Notes: a model not told the origin generated them from the sequence alone. A stretch of DNA of 64,000 bases from JAOAPY01 sp041492185 (GCA_041492185.1 JBGPWL010000016.1:1-64000); one strand, 5' to 3'; numbered from the stretch's first letter, positions 33,877 to 43,023 are shown. Translations and numbers: made by a program.

Positions 33877-34068
33877 ATGACGACGAAAACATCTCGCGGA
33901 AAGAGTTCGAGAAAAACAAAGCAGCGGCCAATCTTCGGTAGTATCCGAAAACCCCTAGCACCTCCGGGGCATCCGCTCACGCATGCCAAACCAGACGAAA
34001 AGGCGCGGCCTGCGGGTCGCAAGGCGAAGCACAAACGGCGGCCGGAAGAATTGATAACTGAAGAGTGA
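33877..34068 (+). CDS. Small Lys/Arg-rich unknown protein
   Basis: A 63-residue protein from ATG 33877, extremely basic and proline-rich (TTKTSRGKSSRKTKQRP, then KAKHKRRPEELI). It is likely disordered. A longer version from 33802 is possible but has a less convincing start. No function can be named. Confidence 0.45.
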   Translation: MTTKTSRGKSSRKTKQRPIFGSIRKPLAPPGHPLTHAKPDEKARPAGRKAKHKRRPEELITEE

Positions 34069-34111
34069 ATTCGTCCGTCTGCTTCCTGAAACCAACCAAA
34101 CGGTAACGCAC

Positions 34112-34618
34112 ATGCCCGATTCAGATCTGTCACAAACCGAAATCTCGAATGCTTTCGTCGCGCAGGCGCGCGCACTGCTCTCAACCGACTATCTGCCGAA
34201 GATCGAAGCTTGTCTTGAGCAGTTGACCGACCAGGACGTTTGGTGGCGTGCTAATCAGGAATCAAACAGCATCGGTAATCTCATGTTGCATCTTTCGGGC
34301 AACCTGCGGCAGTGGATCGTCTGCGGTCTCGGAGACGCGCCAGACCAGCGCGAGCGACAGCAGGAGTTTGACGAACGCGCGCTCATTCCACGAAGTGATT
34401 TATTTGCCAAACTGAAACAGACCGTGGCCGAAGTCGACGACGTGCTCGCGCGATATGATCCTCGTGAGTTGCTAGCTGTCCGGCGCATTCAGGGAAATGA
34501 CGTAACCGCGCTCGAGGCGATCTTTCATGTGACGGAGCATTTTTCGATGCATGCTGGCCAAATAATTTACATTACCAAACTACTGCACGCATCCGATCTG
34601 CACTTCTATGATTTGTAA
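34112..34618 (+). CDS. DinB-like (DUF1572) four-helix protein
   Basis: This 168-residue protein has the helical-bundle pattern of the DinB/DUF1572 superfamily. Candidate metal ligands are H in LMLHLSGNLRQW (about residue 59) and the pair in HVTEHFSMHAGQI (about 140-151), the usual His triad. Members in other bacteria include bacillithiol S-transferases (BstA), which fits the nearby YtxJ, but the activity here is not shown. Start ATG 34112. Confidence 0.75.
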   Translation: MPDSDLSQTEISNAFVAQARALLSTDYLPKIEACLEQLTDQDVWWRANQESNSIGNLMLHLSGNLRQWIVCGLGDAPDQRERQQEFDERALIPRSDLFAKLKQTVAEVDDVLARYDPRELLAVRRIQGNDVTALEAIFHVTEHFSMHAGQIIYITKLLHASDLHFYDL

Positions 34619-34696
34619 GGACGTGCGGAGTCGCAGCAGACATTCCCTCATCCGTCAGGAAGCTTGGCATTGACGACTCGCCGGGTTACACTCGTT

Positions 34697-34709
34697 CTAG
34701 TCAGACTAG
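34697..34709. promoter_or_regulatory. Palindrome upstream of the toxin-antitoxin pair
   Basis: CTAGTC-A-GACTAG is a perfect 6+1+6 palindrome, 22 bases before the antitoxin start. A further AGTCAGA copy touches it. It is a good candidate operator for antitoxin autorepression. Confidence 0.5.
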
Positions 34710-34730
34710 TCAGATGTTGAGGTTACCAAC

Positions 34731-35030
34731 ATGAGAAGATCTAAGAAAGCCCCGCCCATGGATAAGTCGGCATCCGGAGCGTGGCAGTTGCAAGCGGCTA
34801 AAGCACGTTTCAGCGAATTATTTCGCCGGGCGCGCAACGAGGGGCCACAGGTAGTCACGCGCCAGGGAAAAGAGCAGGTCGTAGTTTTGCCGGCAGAACA
34901 ATTTGAGCGACTTACTAAGCGGGCACGGCAGCCGCGGAGTCTGGTACAGTTTTTCGCCGAATCTCCTCTTGCCGGCCTGAAGCTGGATCTTCGTCGCTCA
35001 AGAGATCCAGGCCGTGAAATCAAACTATGA
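34731..35030 (+). CDS. Phd/YefM-type antitoxin
   Basis: The 99-residue antitoxin shows the Phd/YefM DNA-binding core WQLQAAKARFSELFRRARNEGPQVVTRQGKEQVVVLP at about residues 17-52. A C-terminal tail (about 65-99) would wrap the toxin. GAGG stands 8 bases before ATG 34731. An ATG at 34758 is an alternative start. The stop overlaps the toxin start by four bases (ATGA). It probably represses the pair through the palindrome at 34697. Confidence 0.88.
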   Translation: MRRSKKAPPMDKSASGAWQLQAAKARFSELFRRARNEGPQVVTRQGKEQVVVLPAEQFERLTKRARQPRSLVQFFAESPLAGLKLDLRRSRDPGREIKL

Positions 35031-35455
35031 GCGGATTCCTGCTGGATACCAATGTGATCTCGGAACTCGTGAAGCCGAGGCCGGAGCCAGGCGTAACTGC
35101 ATGGATCGAAGCGACCGATGAAAGGCTGCTTCACCTCAGCGTACTAACGCTTGGCGAAATTCGCCGCGGGGTGGCGGCGTTACCTCAGACTAGGCGACGA
35201 GCGACGCTTGAGGCCTGGCTCGAAACCGATCTGAGCTCCCGTTTTCACGGGCGGATCCTGGCCATTGATTCTACGGTAGCCGATCGCTGGGGACTCCTGA
35301 CGGCCCAGGCGCAAAAGAAGGGAATAGTGCTTCCGGTAATCGACGGTCTATTGGCCGCCACAGCTTTGCAGCATAATCTCACTTTCGTGACGCGCGACAC
35401 CGGGAGTGTTGCCGCTGCCGGCGTTGCGGTCTTTAACCCATGGGAGAAAAGTTGA
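35027..35455 (+). CDS. PIN-domain toxin (VapC/FitB type)
   Basis: A 142-residue PIN-domain ribonuclease toxin. The acidic active-site residues are visible: D7 in FLLDTNVISEL, the glutamate in LTLGEIRRG near 46, the aspartate in LPVIDGLLAATA near 105, and one in FVTRDTGS near 123. The pairing with a Phd-type rather than VapB-type antitoxin and the segment HGRILAIDSTVADRWG resemble FitB-like toxins. Translation is coupled to the antitoxin. Confidence 0.9.
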   Translation: MSGFLLDTNVISELVKPRPEPGVTAWIEATDERLLHLSVLTLGEIRRGVAALPQTRRRATLEAWLETDLSSRFHGRILAIDSTVADRWGLLTAQAQKKGIVLPVIDGLLAATALQHNLTFVTRDTGSVAAAGVAVFNPWEKS

Positions 35456-35673
35456 AGATCGGGTGCCACGATTCACGGCTCAGCGGGTGGTTTCACTTAT
35501 GATTGAGACTATACAGGTCCTGCTCATATACATGCGCGTCCCACACTCGTGATTGCGGGTCACAATATCAAGAGTCTACGAAGCACTTCAAACCGTCATA
35601 ATTATGCATTTCAAACTCGAAGTCTTGTTGAATAAACTTGCTATCGGCTTTCAAGAGCAAGAGCCACTGACAT

Positions 35674-36700
35674 TTGCCATGGGTGACCAGCAAGGCACAT
35701 CAGACTATAAGACCACTCACAATTGAGGAGAAGGAAAAGTACAAAGGCGAACTGCTTGTGTGCACCGCATTAACCGAGGAAGAACCTTCTAGTGATGTTC
35801 GTGTAATGTTTGAACGGCTCGGAAATAATCAAATGCCAGAAGGCTTCAAGAAATTGAAAGAGAATGATGCAATTGATGCAGAAGGACGGATACGACCAAA
35901 CCACACTCCCGCGCTTGGTGTGTTTCCAGAGCAGTTTCAAGTATTCACCTCACAAGTGCACCATAAACTGAGCGAGTTAATTCGGTTAACCGCGAAGGTT
36001 ATCCGCTGGCGGTGGGCAATTAAGAGTTCTCACAAGCCAATTAACTTAACGCGGGGAGTTGTTTGGTCGTTCGACAATCAAAATTGGCTTGCCATGCCGA
36101 GAGATATCTATCTCGTCGGCAGTGTAGAAATTTTGTTCCATTTCAGAGTCTCTCCTAGGCTTCACGATGAGATGGAAGCATTAATCAAGGCCGGTAACAA
36201 TGAGCCACTTGGACACGAATTATTTCTTGAGGCGTGGGGGCTGCGAAGCGGGAATCCGCGAAGCGCGCTGATTATTGGAATGTCCGCGGCGGAGGTCGGT
36301 TTCAAACAGTGTATTGGAAGACTCGTGCCTGACGCCGAGTGGTTGGCTAATAATGCTCCGACTCCGCCCTTAGATAGAATGCTTTCTACGTATCTCCCGC
36401 TGCTCCCAGCGAAGTTAAGAATTGAAGGAAGTGTGCTCAAACCGTCGCTGAGGATCAGGAGTGCTATCAAGAAGGGAATTGAGGCACGAAATCATACTGT
36501 ACACGTGGGCAGCGAACCTCCATGGGGGGAATGACCTTGAGGAATTGTTATTGTCGATTCGCGACTTGCTTTATTTGCTTGATTTCTATTGCGGGTTCGA
36601 ATGGGCACTAGAGTACATCCGGGATGAAGTGCGAGAAGAAATGGTAAGAGAGTTTGACCTTAAGTCCACTAACCCATGGTCCACAATTGATCTTACCTAA
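35674..36700 (+). pseudogene. Frameshifted gene with HEPN-like motif
   Basis: Two overlapping frames make one protein. The first runs from about 35674 (TTG or GTG 35683) to a stop at 36534. The continuation, ending at 36700, is in the +1 frame. Dropping one G from the six-G run at 36524-36529 joins them as SEPPWG-NDLEELLLSIRDLLYLLDF with a sensible helical continuation, about 341 residues. Just before the junction is ARNHTVHVG, an R-N-x3-H motif as in HEPN ribonucleases. The rest is unknown to me. The gene is clearly more AT-rich than its surroundings and follows a toxin-antitoxin pair, suggesting horizontal transfer. The frameshift may be real or a sequencing error. Confidence 0.6.
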
Positions 36701-36991
36701 CACTGACCTGTCAGAATCCATCAACGTTTTTTGGGAGTCTCAGCCAAAAGAAAGGGCAGCGGTTGTTAGCTCTCTTCCGTTTCAACGCACACCGGACAGA
36801 TAATTTTGCTGGCGAAGATGCTGACCAAGAAGGATCTGAGGTTCTACGATTTTTCAACTGGCGCACCGGTGCACACCTGGCAACACGAGTAAGGCAGCCC
36901 ACCGCTTCTTTCAAAACTTTCCGTTTCGTGATTAATATAGAGAGGGCGTTTTGGTCATCTTCGGGCGAAGATCGGAGGAGGCCAACCTTTA

Positions 36992-37270
36992 ATGACATAC
37001 ACCGTTGCACAACCTTGCGTAAACTGTCGTTATACCGATTGCGCATTGGTCTGTCCCGTTGAGGCGTTTCATCTTGACGACGATATGCTGGTAATCAATC
37101 CGGAGACCTGCATCGACTGTGATGCTTGCGTGCCGGAGTGTCCGGTGGAAGCAATTTTCGCGGAAGATAAAGTGCCCGCGAACTGGGCGCACTTCACGCC
37201 GCTGAATGCGGAGAGGGTGCTGAGTGGCTTGCCGACAATCACGGCGCGGCTTGATCCTTTGTGCGAATGA
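36992..37270 (+). CDS. fdxA: 7Fe-type ferredoxin (FdxA-like)
   Basis: A small electron-transfer protein of 92 residues with two Fe-S centres. Cysteines are at 9, 12, 17 and 21 (CVNCRYTDCALVCPVEAF) and at 40, 43, 46 and 50 (CIDCDACVPECP). This fits the 3Fe-4S plus 4Fe-4S FdxA type, in which C9, C17 and C50 hold the 3Fe centre. The usual extra cysteine after the first CP motif is replaced (VEAF instead of VDCF). GGAGGAGG lies 12 bases upstream of ATG 36992. The redox partner is unknown. Confidence 0.92.
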   Translation: MTYTVAQPCVNCRYTDCALVCPVEAFHLDDDMLVINPETCIDCDACVPECPVEAIFAEDKVPANWAHFTPLNAERVLSGLPTITARLDPLCE

Positions 37271-37359
37271 CGGCGCAAGAAATAAGAGTTGCGCCGCCGA
37301 CATGCCACGTATGCCTCGAAGCGATCGTGTATGAGGGTTAGTTTGAGAAGGAAGTAGCG

Positions 37360-37662
37360 ATGAAAAAGAGCACAAAGCGTCTGCTCGGCGGTTTGGCAAT
37401 AGCCGGCGGAGCGCTGGGAGCAGCGGGGGCGGTATTGATGAAACAAAGCAAACGAGGAAGATTTGGTCGCGCTGCCAGAAGCCCCGCGGTTGACGTCTGG
37501 GCGCGGCCCGGCATGAACGTAACGTTTCGCGCCGAAGTGATGCCCGGTCGGGATCGCGCCGAAAGGACCTTTCGCGTCAAAGAGCTTTTATCCAGCGGCC
37601 GCGTGCTGCTGCACGACGCCGAAGGCGAACATGCGCAAAGAGAGTTTGAGCGGATTCAATGA
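37360..37662 (+). CDS. Small membrane-anchored unknown protein
   Basis: A 100-residue protein with a glycine/alanine-rich hydrophobic N-terminus (GGLAIAGGALGAAGAVLM, residues 9-27) and a soluble C-terminal domain of about 65 residues (DVWARPGMNVTFRAEVMPGR, VKELLSSGRVLLHD). I do not recognise it. It converges on the WG-repeat gene and overlaps its end by 75 bases. Confidence 0.55.
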   Translation: MKKSTKRLLGGLAIAGGALGAAGAVLMKQSKRGRFGRAARSPAVDVWARPGMNVTFRAEVMPGRDRAERTFRVKELLSSGRVLLHDAEGEHAQREFERIQ

Positions 37663-38862
37663 AGAATTTCTGCTGCGTCGTCGCGAGGAGGCGAAGGACT
37701 TCCAAACATACCTGCCTGATTTATTGATGTAAGCCCACTTATCAACATTGCCGTGTACGATATAAGAGCCACTAAGATTTACCCATGCAAGTCCGTCGGA
37801 GAAACTGCTGATCTGAATGAATTTGGGTTGTAGAATCATGCGCCCACTTCTGTCTATCACTCCATATTTTCCCGTTCTGTAAATCAAGAGGTCATTCCCT
37901 TTGATCTCTTTCCGGTCACCTGGTTCGACAACTCTTATCACCGCCACTCCATCAGAAAAGTCTTCGGCCTCCGGAAAATTTGGCTCGATTACAATATTGC
38001 CCGACTTATCAATGTAGCCCCACTTATCCCCTACCAACACCGCAGCCATTCCTTCTGAGAAACTGCGGCAACCATCGAATCGGAAATCAATCACTACGTG
38101 CCCGTTCTGGTCGATGAAGCCCGCCTTCTTGTTCAGAGACATGCAGGCCAAACCTTCAGAGAAACTTTGGCCAAAATCAAACCTTGGACTAATAGCTACC
38201 ATCCCGGTTTTATCTAGAAACCCAGTCTTGCTATCAGGCATGCTGCCCCGAGTCGTGAACAATGCCAGCCCATCAGAGAATTCTTCGACGAACAGATCCC
38301 TTTCACTAAACACAATCTTCCCTGACTTATCGATGTAGCTATTCTTGCCGTCAAGAAGTACAGCGGCAAGCCCGTCTGAAAACTCGAATGCAACCTCAAA
38401 TTGCGGCTTGATCGCGAAACCCCCGACCTTATTTATGTAGCCGTAATTCCCAAGACGTTGGTCTATGAATCCCGATTTGAAGAACGCGCCAACTGGAGCC
38501 AGACCTTCCTTGAATGAAGTTGCTTCAAAGAACTGGGGCCTGATTACGATTCTCCCAGTTTCATCGATATAGCCCCACTTATTTCCGTCGCGAAAGGGAG
38601 CAAGTCCTTCACTGAAGCCCCAGGCTTCGTCAAACTGCGGCCTGATCACAATCCGGCCGGTATTATCAATGTAGCCTGACTTACCGTTTTGATGGATGGG
38701 AAATAGTTGGCGCGTGCTCTCGTTGTTCGGCTGGGCATAAATTGAAGAGGTCAACGCATTAAGGAACAGCGAATACAAAATGAAGGCTTTGATACTTATT
38801 ACTTTCGGGCGGCATTTTGAGAGGGTGCTTGTCTTATACAGGTTGGGAACGAAAAAGCACAT
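37588..38862 (-). CDS. Secreted WG-repeat protein
   Basis: WG repeats form a beta-propeller-like or solenoid surface of unknown ligand. After a signal peptide (AFILYSLFLNALTSSIYA) the 424-residue protein carries about nine repeats of the form KWGYIDKSGNIVI with a following F-SEGLA element, residues of about 60-390. The tail after the last repeat (SFASSRRRSRNSS onward) is basic, unlike the rest, and lies partly in the 75-base overlap with the convergent gene. That may reflect a lost stop codon. ATG 38862 is chosen; GTG 38874 is also in frame and overlaps the preceding stop. Confidence 0.85.
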   Translation of the reverse strand: MCFFVPNLYKTSTLSKCRPKVISIKAFILYSLFLNALTSSIYAQPNNESTRQLFPIHQNGKSGYIDNTGRIVIRPQFDEAWGFSEGLAPFRDGNKWGYIDETGRIVIRPQFFEATSFKEGLAPVGAFFKSGFIDQRLGNYGYINKVGGFAIKPQFEVAFEFSDGLAAVLLDGKNSYIDKSGKIVFSERDLFVEEFSDGLALFTTRGSMPDSKTGFLDKTGMVAISPRFDFGQSFSEGLACMSLNKKAGFIDQNGHVVIDFRFDGCRSFSEGMAAVLVGDKWGYIDKSGNIVIEPNFPEAEDFSDGVAVIRVVEPGDRKEIKGNDLLIYRTGKYGVIDRSGRMILQPKFIQISSFSDGLAWVNLSGSYIVHGNVDKWAYINKSGRYVWKSFASSRRRSRNSSLNPLKLSLRMFAFGVVQQHAAAG

Positions 38863-38867
38863 GGGTC

Positions 38868-39644
38868 TCACCACTCATAAGTTCGTCCCGGCTCCATCAC
38901 ACTCAATTGCGGAATCTCCAACGCGGTTAATTCCTGGATCAATATTTTGCGGTAAGTGGGTTTGAGGTGCACGGCGAGAATGTCGAGGCCGTTGTGACTC
39001 AGCTTATGTAATTCCTTGCCGAGTCCGGCTGGTGTGAAATGGCGCGACACCTCTGCGAGTTTAGCCATCGAGTTGGGAAACGACGCCTCGATCATCAACG
39101 CTTCAAGATGAGGAGTCTGATTGAGTGCGTCCCAGAACTCCTGCGTCTCGGCCGTGTCTGAACTGAACGCAACGGTTGACTGAGCATCGGAAACAATCAG
39201 GCCGACGGTGGGCACTATGTGGTTAACCGGGATCGCGGTCACGCTCAGATGCGCTACTTTAAATGGCTGACCGGTGGGAACGGGAACATACTCCATCACC
39301 GGTCCGTAGTCGTTTTCCATGCCGACGAAGCGCGGATAAACGTTCCAGTTGAAAACGTCGCGCTCAAGCAGATCGATCACTTCCTGGGTGGCGTAAACGC
39401 GAATCGGCTCTTTCAATGTCGCGTAAAGATCGTCGATGTATATCGGGAGGCTGGCGATATGATCCATGTGAGGATGAGTGATGATGACATCGCGGACCGT
39501 TTGACGTTGGGCTTCGGTCAGCGCGAGGGCAATGCTGCCCGCATCAACCGTTACGCAGTCGTCTATCAGGAAGCAAGTCAGCCGCTGATCCGGCGTGGCG
39601 TGGCCCTGGCCGTCAAAAGTGCTCGGTAACAGTTGAACTTTCAC
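38868..39644 (-). CDS. Metallo-beta-lactamase fold, class II cyclic-nucleotide phosphodiesterase-like
   Basis: A 258-residue hydrolase with the MBL metal motif THPHMDHIAS (H57, H59, D61, H62). The overall layout starts LPSTFDGQGHATPDQRLTCFLIDD and includes NHIVPTVGLIV and FSSDTAETQEFWD. I recognise this as close to class II 3',5'-cyclic-nucleotide phosphodiesterases (CpdP/PDE1 type). It would hydrolyse cAMP or a related molecule, but the exact substrate is not certain. It lies just upstream of the WG-repeat gene on the same strand, so they may be co-transcribed. Confidence 0.82.
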   Translation of the reverse strand: MKVQLLPSTFDGQGHATPDQRLTCFLIDDCVTVDAGSIALALTEAQRQTVRDVIITHPHMDHIASLPIYIDDLYATLKEPIRVYATQEVIDLLERDVFNWNVYPRFVGMENDYGPVMEYVPVPTGQPFKVAHLSVTAIPVNHIVPTVGLIVSDAQSTVAFSSDTAETQEFWDALNQTPHLEALMIEASFPNSMAKLAEVSRHFTPAGLGKELHKLSHNGLDILAVHLKPTYRKILIQELTALEIPQLSVMEPGRTYEW

Positions 39645-39747
39645 GAATCAGCCCTTGTGAAAACTACTTTCGCGAGGCCAAACATAGTATAAGCCAACCA
39701 AAAAGCCAACAATTATCCCGTTGCCGCCGGCTCGATTCAGATGAATT

Positions 39748-40917
39748 TCAGTTAGTGCGCAAGCGTTGCTGAAGCTCTTGCAGCATTTGCAAGTATCCTG
39801 TTTCGCGTTCACGCGCCGCTTGTTCGCTCTTAAAGATGCCGCGAGCGACGCGAGATCGATGAAATGCCAGCTCGCTTCCCATTTGATTGAACTGCATACA
39901 GGCGCGCCACTTCACCATGCTCCCGCGCGTGAGCGCGCCGGATGAAGCGCCCAGACGCTTCCAGACGCTGGTGAGCTGATTGTACTCCTGCTGCGACAGA
40001 AAGCCGCGTTGAAGTTCCGGCAAAAGAAACTCGCGCACGATGCGTCCTTCTCTGCGTAGAGAAAAAATGATGACACCGAGCACGATGAGAAACGCCGGCA
40101 CCATGATAACGACATACGCCAGAATGAATCCGAGACCACCGCCGACGACCGCGGAGCCGTTCCAGAGCGCGTGCAGGAACATCGCCATCCCCAGGCCAAC
40201 GATTGGCGCGATGAATTTCAGCGCCTGGTTTTTTGTTTGACGCGCCAGCCCTAAACCGATTCCCGTCATGCTCGTGAACAAGGGATGGGAAAAAGGCGCC
40301 ATGAATCCGCGAATGAAGAACGTGCCTGTCAGCGCACCACCTAGGGCCGCTTTGCCGTAGTATTGAAAATTTTCGGTCATCGCGAACCCGAGCGCTACCA
40401 AAGACGCGTAAACAACGCCATCGATCACTCCGTCAAATTCGTCCTTCTTCCAAAAGAAGAAGATAAGAAGGATCAGAGCCTTGGAACTCTCTTCCACAAT
40501 CGGCGCCGAGATGACCGCGGCGGCATTTGCGCCTGCTTGCGCGCTTTGAGTCACCTCAGAAACTCCAATGCCAATGGCCGTGTTGAGGATGTAAGAAATA
40601 AACACCGCCACCATAGCGCCCCAGAAGAACGCCGTAGCCAGCATCCACATCGGTTCAGATTCGTAACGATCGATCCAGAGGACCAGCGTAACGTAAATTG
40701 GCACCGGCAGCGTGCCGCAAACAATACCAACCAGCAGCGCTACCGGTCCTGTCTGGAAGCCAATCAGCAACAGCACCAGGAGGCCAAGCAGAAGTCCGAT
40801 GAGCGCCGCGATAATTCCCAGCACGATCTTGATCGCATTCGAATGGCCGGACGGCTTGATCACGACTGTGGGCGCGAAGGCCCCAGCCTGATTTGGAAAC
40901 TGCGGATTGTTATTCAT
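39748..40917 (-). CDS. PrsW-family intramembrane metalloprotease
   Basis: PrsW-type proteases cleave membrane-bound regulators such as anti-sigma factors. The 389-residue protein has about eight membrane segments. Key motifs are APIVEESSKALIL (EExxK, about residue 147), VALGFAMTENFQY with a conserved Glu, and FLHALWNGSAVV with the histidine. A cytoplasmic C-terminal helix of about 80 residues follows. Since the window encodes an anti-sigma factor at 13760, a link is conceivable but not shown. RBS not obvious; start ATG 40917. Confidence 0.88.
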   Translation of the reverse strand: MNNNPQFPNQAGAFAPTVVIKPSGHSNAIKIVLGIIAALIGLLLGLLVLLLIGFQTGPVALLVGIVCGTLPVPIYVTLVLWIDRYESEPMWMLATAFFWGAMVAVFISYILNTAIGIGVSEVTQSAQAGANAAAVISAPIVEESSKALILLIFFFWKKDEFDGVIDGVVYASLVALGFAMTENFQYYGKAALGGALTGTFFIRGFMAPFSHPLFTSMTGIGLGLARQTKNQALKFIAPIVGLGMAMFLHALWNGSAVVGGGLGFILAYVVIMVPAFLIVLGVIIFSLRREGRIVREFLLPELQRGFLSQQEYNQLTSVWKRLGASSGALTRGSMVKWRACMQFNQMGSELAFHRSRVARGIFKSEQAARERETGYLQMLQELQQRLRTN

Positions 40918-41019
40918 AAAGCCGTACTCCGACGTCGGGCCGTCTTCGATGTCTCTTGGAAGGATGCAAGTATATCCGGATTCGTGATCAGATAACCAGT
41001 TACATTCATTACCGTGCCA

Positions 41020-41793
41020 TTAACGTGCGCATGTCAACGCGCGACCGCCATCGATGGAATATGTCCCGCCCGTAATCCAGGAAGCTCGTTCCGACGCCAA
41101 AAAGAAAATCAATTCGGCAATCTCGCTCGCCTGTCCCACTCGACCGAGTGGATGAGTTTGTTTCGAGTGTTCAAGAAACGCCGCGTAATCTGCTTCGTTC
41201 ATGCCGCCGCGCTTATGGATCTCGGTAACTACCACACCTGGATTCACGGCGTTGACGCGAACTCCTTTGGTCGCGAGTTCGAGCGCGGCGCAACGCGTGA
41301 GCTGATCGAGCCCGGCCTTTGACACACAGTACGCCAGGACGCCGGGAAAAGATCTGAGACCGGTGACGCTGGAAACGTTAACGATGTTGCCGCGGCTCTC
41401 AATCAAAAAGGGAACGGCTTGCTGCATCAGATTGAAGACCGAACGCAGGTTAATGTTGAGCATTGCGTCCCAGGCGTCGCGCGAAGTATTTTCAATCGTT
41501 CCTGAAGATATGTGACCCGCGGCATTCACCAACACATCGAGGCGACCGAAGGCTTCCACGGTCCTCGAAATAATCCGAGAGGCCTCTTCCTCAACGGACA
41601 GATCGGCGCGATGGATTAGGGGCGTGCCGCCTCGCTTCGCAATCTCGTCAGACACCGCTGCGAGCGCATCAACTTTCCGTCCAACGATTCCAACTGTGGC
41701 GCCCGACTCAGCGAAGCGCAGTGCGGTCGCGCGCCCAATGCCCGAAGTGGCGCCGGTTACCATTACAACTTTTCCGGCAAATTCCTGATCCAT
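41020..41793 (-). CDS. Short-chain dehydrogenase/reductase
   Basis: A classical SDR of 257 residues. The NAD(P)-binding motif TGATSGIG is at 13-20, NAAG near 89, the catalytic serine in NVSSVTG, and the YxxxK motif YCVSK near 154. The C-terminal LASERASWITGGTYSIDGGR is typical of the FabG/glucose-dehydrogenase-like group. The substrate is unknown. It stands alone, divergent from the next gene. Confidence 0.92.
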   Translation of the reverse strand: MDQEFAGKVVMVTGATSGIGRATALRFAESGATVGIVGRKVDALAAVSDEIAKRGGTPLIHRADLSVEEEASRIISRTVEAFGRLDVLVNAAGHISSGTIENTSRDAWDAMLNINLRSVFNLMQQAVPFLIESRGNIVNVSSVTGLRSFPGVLAYCVSKAGLDQLTRCAALELATKGVRVNAVNPGVVVTEIHKRGGMNEADYAAFLEHSKQTHPLGRVGQASEIAELIFFLASERASWITGGTYSIDGGRALTCAR

Positions 41794-41979
41794 TTTTCGT
41801 CCTTACTTTGTCAGTCGACGTGCCGCGGCTGGTTTGGTCCTGCGGCAGTTGTACATTGACAGTGCTAGCTGAAAAGTTGACTATTATGCACAATTAGGCG
41901 CGTCAGCGGCAGAAAAAGATCGCCTTGAAGCAATTGAAAGACTGCAAACTAACCGGGCGATTCAGACGCGAGCCTGGGT

Positions 41980-43023
41980 TTGCCGTACAGGGACAATCGA
42001 TTGGGTAACAACTCCGCCGATCATGCTTTTCCAAGACCAGCGCGTCCGTCAACGCGCAGCACGCCGGCGGAGTCGTCGCGACGGCGGTCTTCGCGGACGC
42101 GAATGCCGTCGAGTGCGGGTTATGTGATCATCGCGGGGATGATTGCCGTGGCGCTGTTTTTTGCGCTCTGGTGGATGCTCGTCAGCGGTGGTGATGAAGC
42201 GCCATGGGTACCTGCCGGTTTGGCCGCCAGCGTGGTGTTGCTGGTCGCGTTGTCTGCGCGCGAAGTAGTGATGAGACGCGCGTGGACCCGATATTTGCTC
42301 GAGCAGGATAAGCATGAGCACTCGAACAGAAAAAGTGTCTCGTCGAAGAACATGCATTCGACGTCGCTGCATTCAGCTGCCCTGCGCGCGATCCAAAAAC
42401 AATCGGTTGAAGCCGACTCAGCGGAAACGCCGCCTGAATCACATCTCGAAGTCTTTCAGCTTTGCCAGGACTATCTGACGAACACGGACGAAGCTTTGCG
42501 TTCCAGCAATCTCTCGACGGAGAGCAGGATGGCCATTCGTGGCGGCCAGGAGAAAGTGCGGAGCCTGCAAAAGCATCACATGCTGCTATGGGCAAGAGAC
42601 GGATCTCGCGCGCTAACGCATGAAGCGCAACAGCGAGCGCGCATCTCGGACAAAATAGAAACCGCCAATCGCGCGTTGGACTGCATCGAATCGGCGTTGA
42701 AGGTTTATCCGGCAGAACCGGAGCTGGAACAGTCGAAGCTGGCGATTCGAGAGTTCATTGCCTCGGTGAAAGTTGCGCATTGGGTCGAGCTCGCGGAGCG
42801 CTCAGCGTTCAAGGGCCACTATCGGCGAGCAATCGAGCGTTACAAGGACGCGTTGTTCTATCTCAATCGCGAAACCGTAAAAGAAGAGATCCGGGCGGCA
42901 GGAGCGGAGCGAATCGGCCGGGAAATCGAATTGTTGCGCGCGCACCTGCATACTGCCGGCAAGGGGAGGTCAGGCGAAACTTCCGCCAAAGAACGAAGCG
43001 AAAGAGCGCGTGAGGAGCAGTGA
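41980..43023 (+). CDS. Unknown membrane protein with helical C-terminal domain
   Basis: The 347-residue reading starts at TTG 41980. An Arg/Ser-rich disordered N-terminus is followed by two membrane segments (YVIIAGMIAVALFFALWWML and GLAASVVLLVAL, about 48-92). The long cytoplasmic C-terminal part is helical, and the last third (HWVELAERSAFKGHYRRAIERYKDAL) looks like a TPR-like pair. I do not know the family. It precedes the two polysaccharide-export genes on the same strand with an 80-base gap, so a link to the envelope is possible. Confidence 0.65.
   Translation: MPYRDNRLGNNSADHAFPRPARPSTRSTPAESSRRRSSRTRMPSSAGYVIIAGMIAVALFFALWWMLVSGGDEAPWVPAGLAASVVLLVALSAREVVMRRAWTRYLLEQDKHEHSNRKSVSSKNMHSTSLHSAALRAIQKQSVEADSAETPPESHLEVFQLCQDYLTNTDEALRSSNLSTESRMAIRGGQEKVRSLQKHHMLLWARDGSRALTHEAQQRARISDKIETANRALDCIESALKVYPAEPELEQSKLAIREFIASVKVAHWVELAERSAFKGHYRRAIERYKDALFYLNRETVKEEIRAAGAERIGREIELLRAHLHTAGKGRSGETSAKERSERAREEQ

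Noticed and set aside
36711..37046. A minus-strand frame before the ferredoxin gene
   Set aside because: No motif or ribosome site, and it runs into the ferredoxin coding region.
41857..41885. A TTGACA box upstream of the membrane protein gene at 41980
   Set aside because: The matching -10 at 17-18 bases (GACTAT or ACTATT) is poor and the gene starts far downstream, so I did not list it as a promoter.
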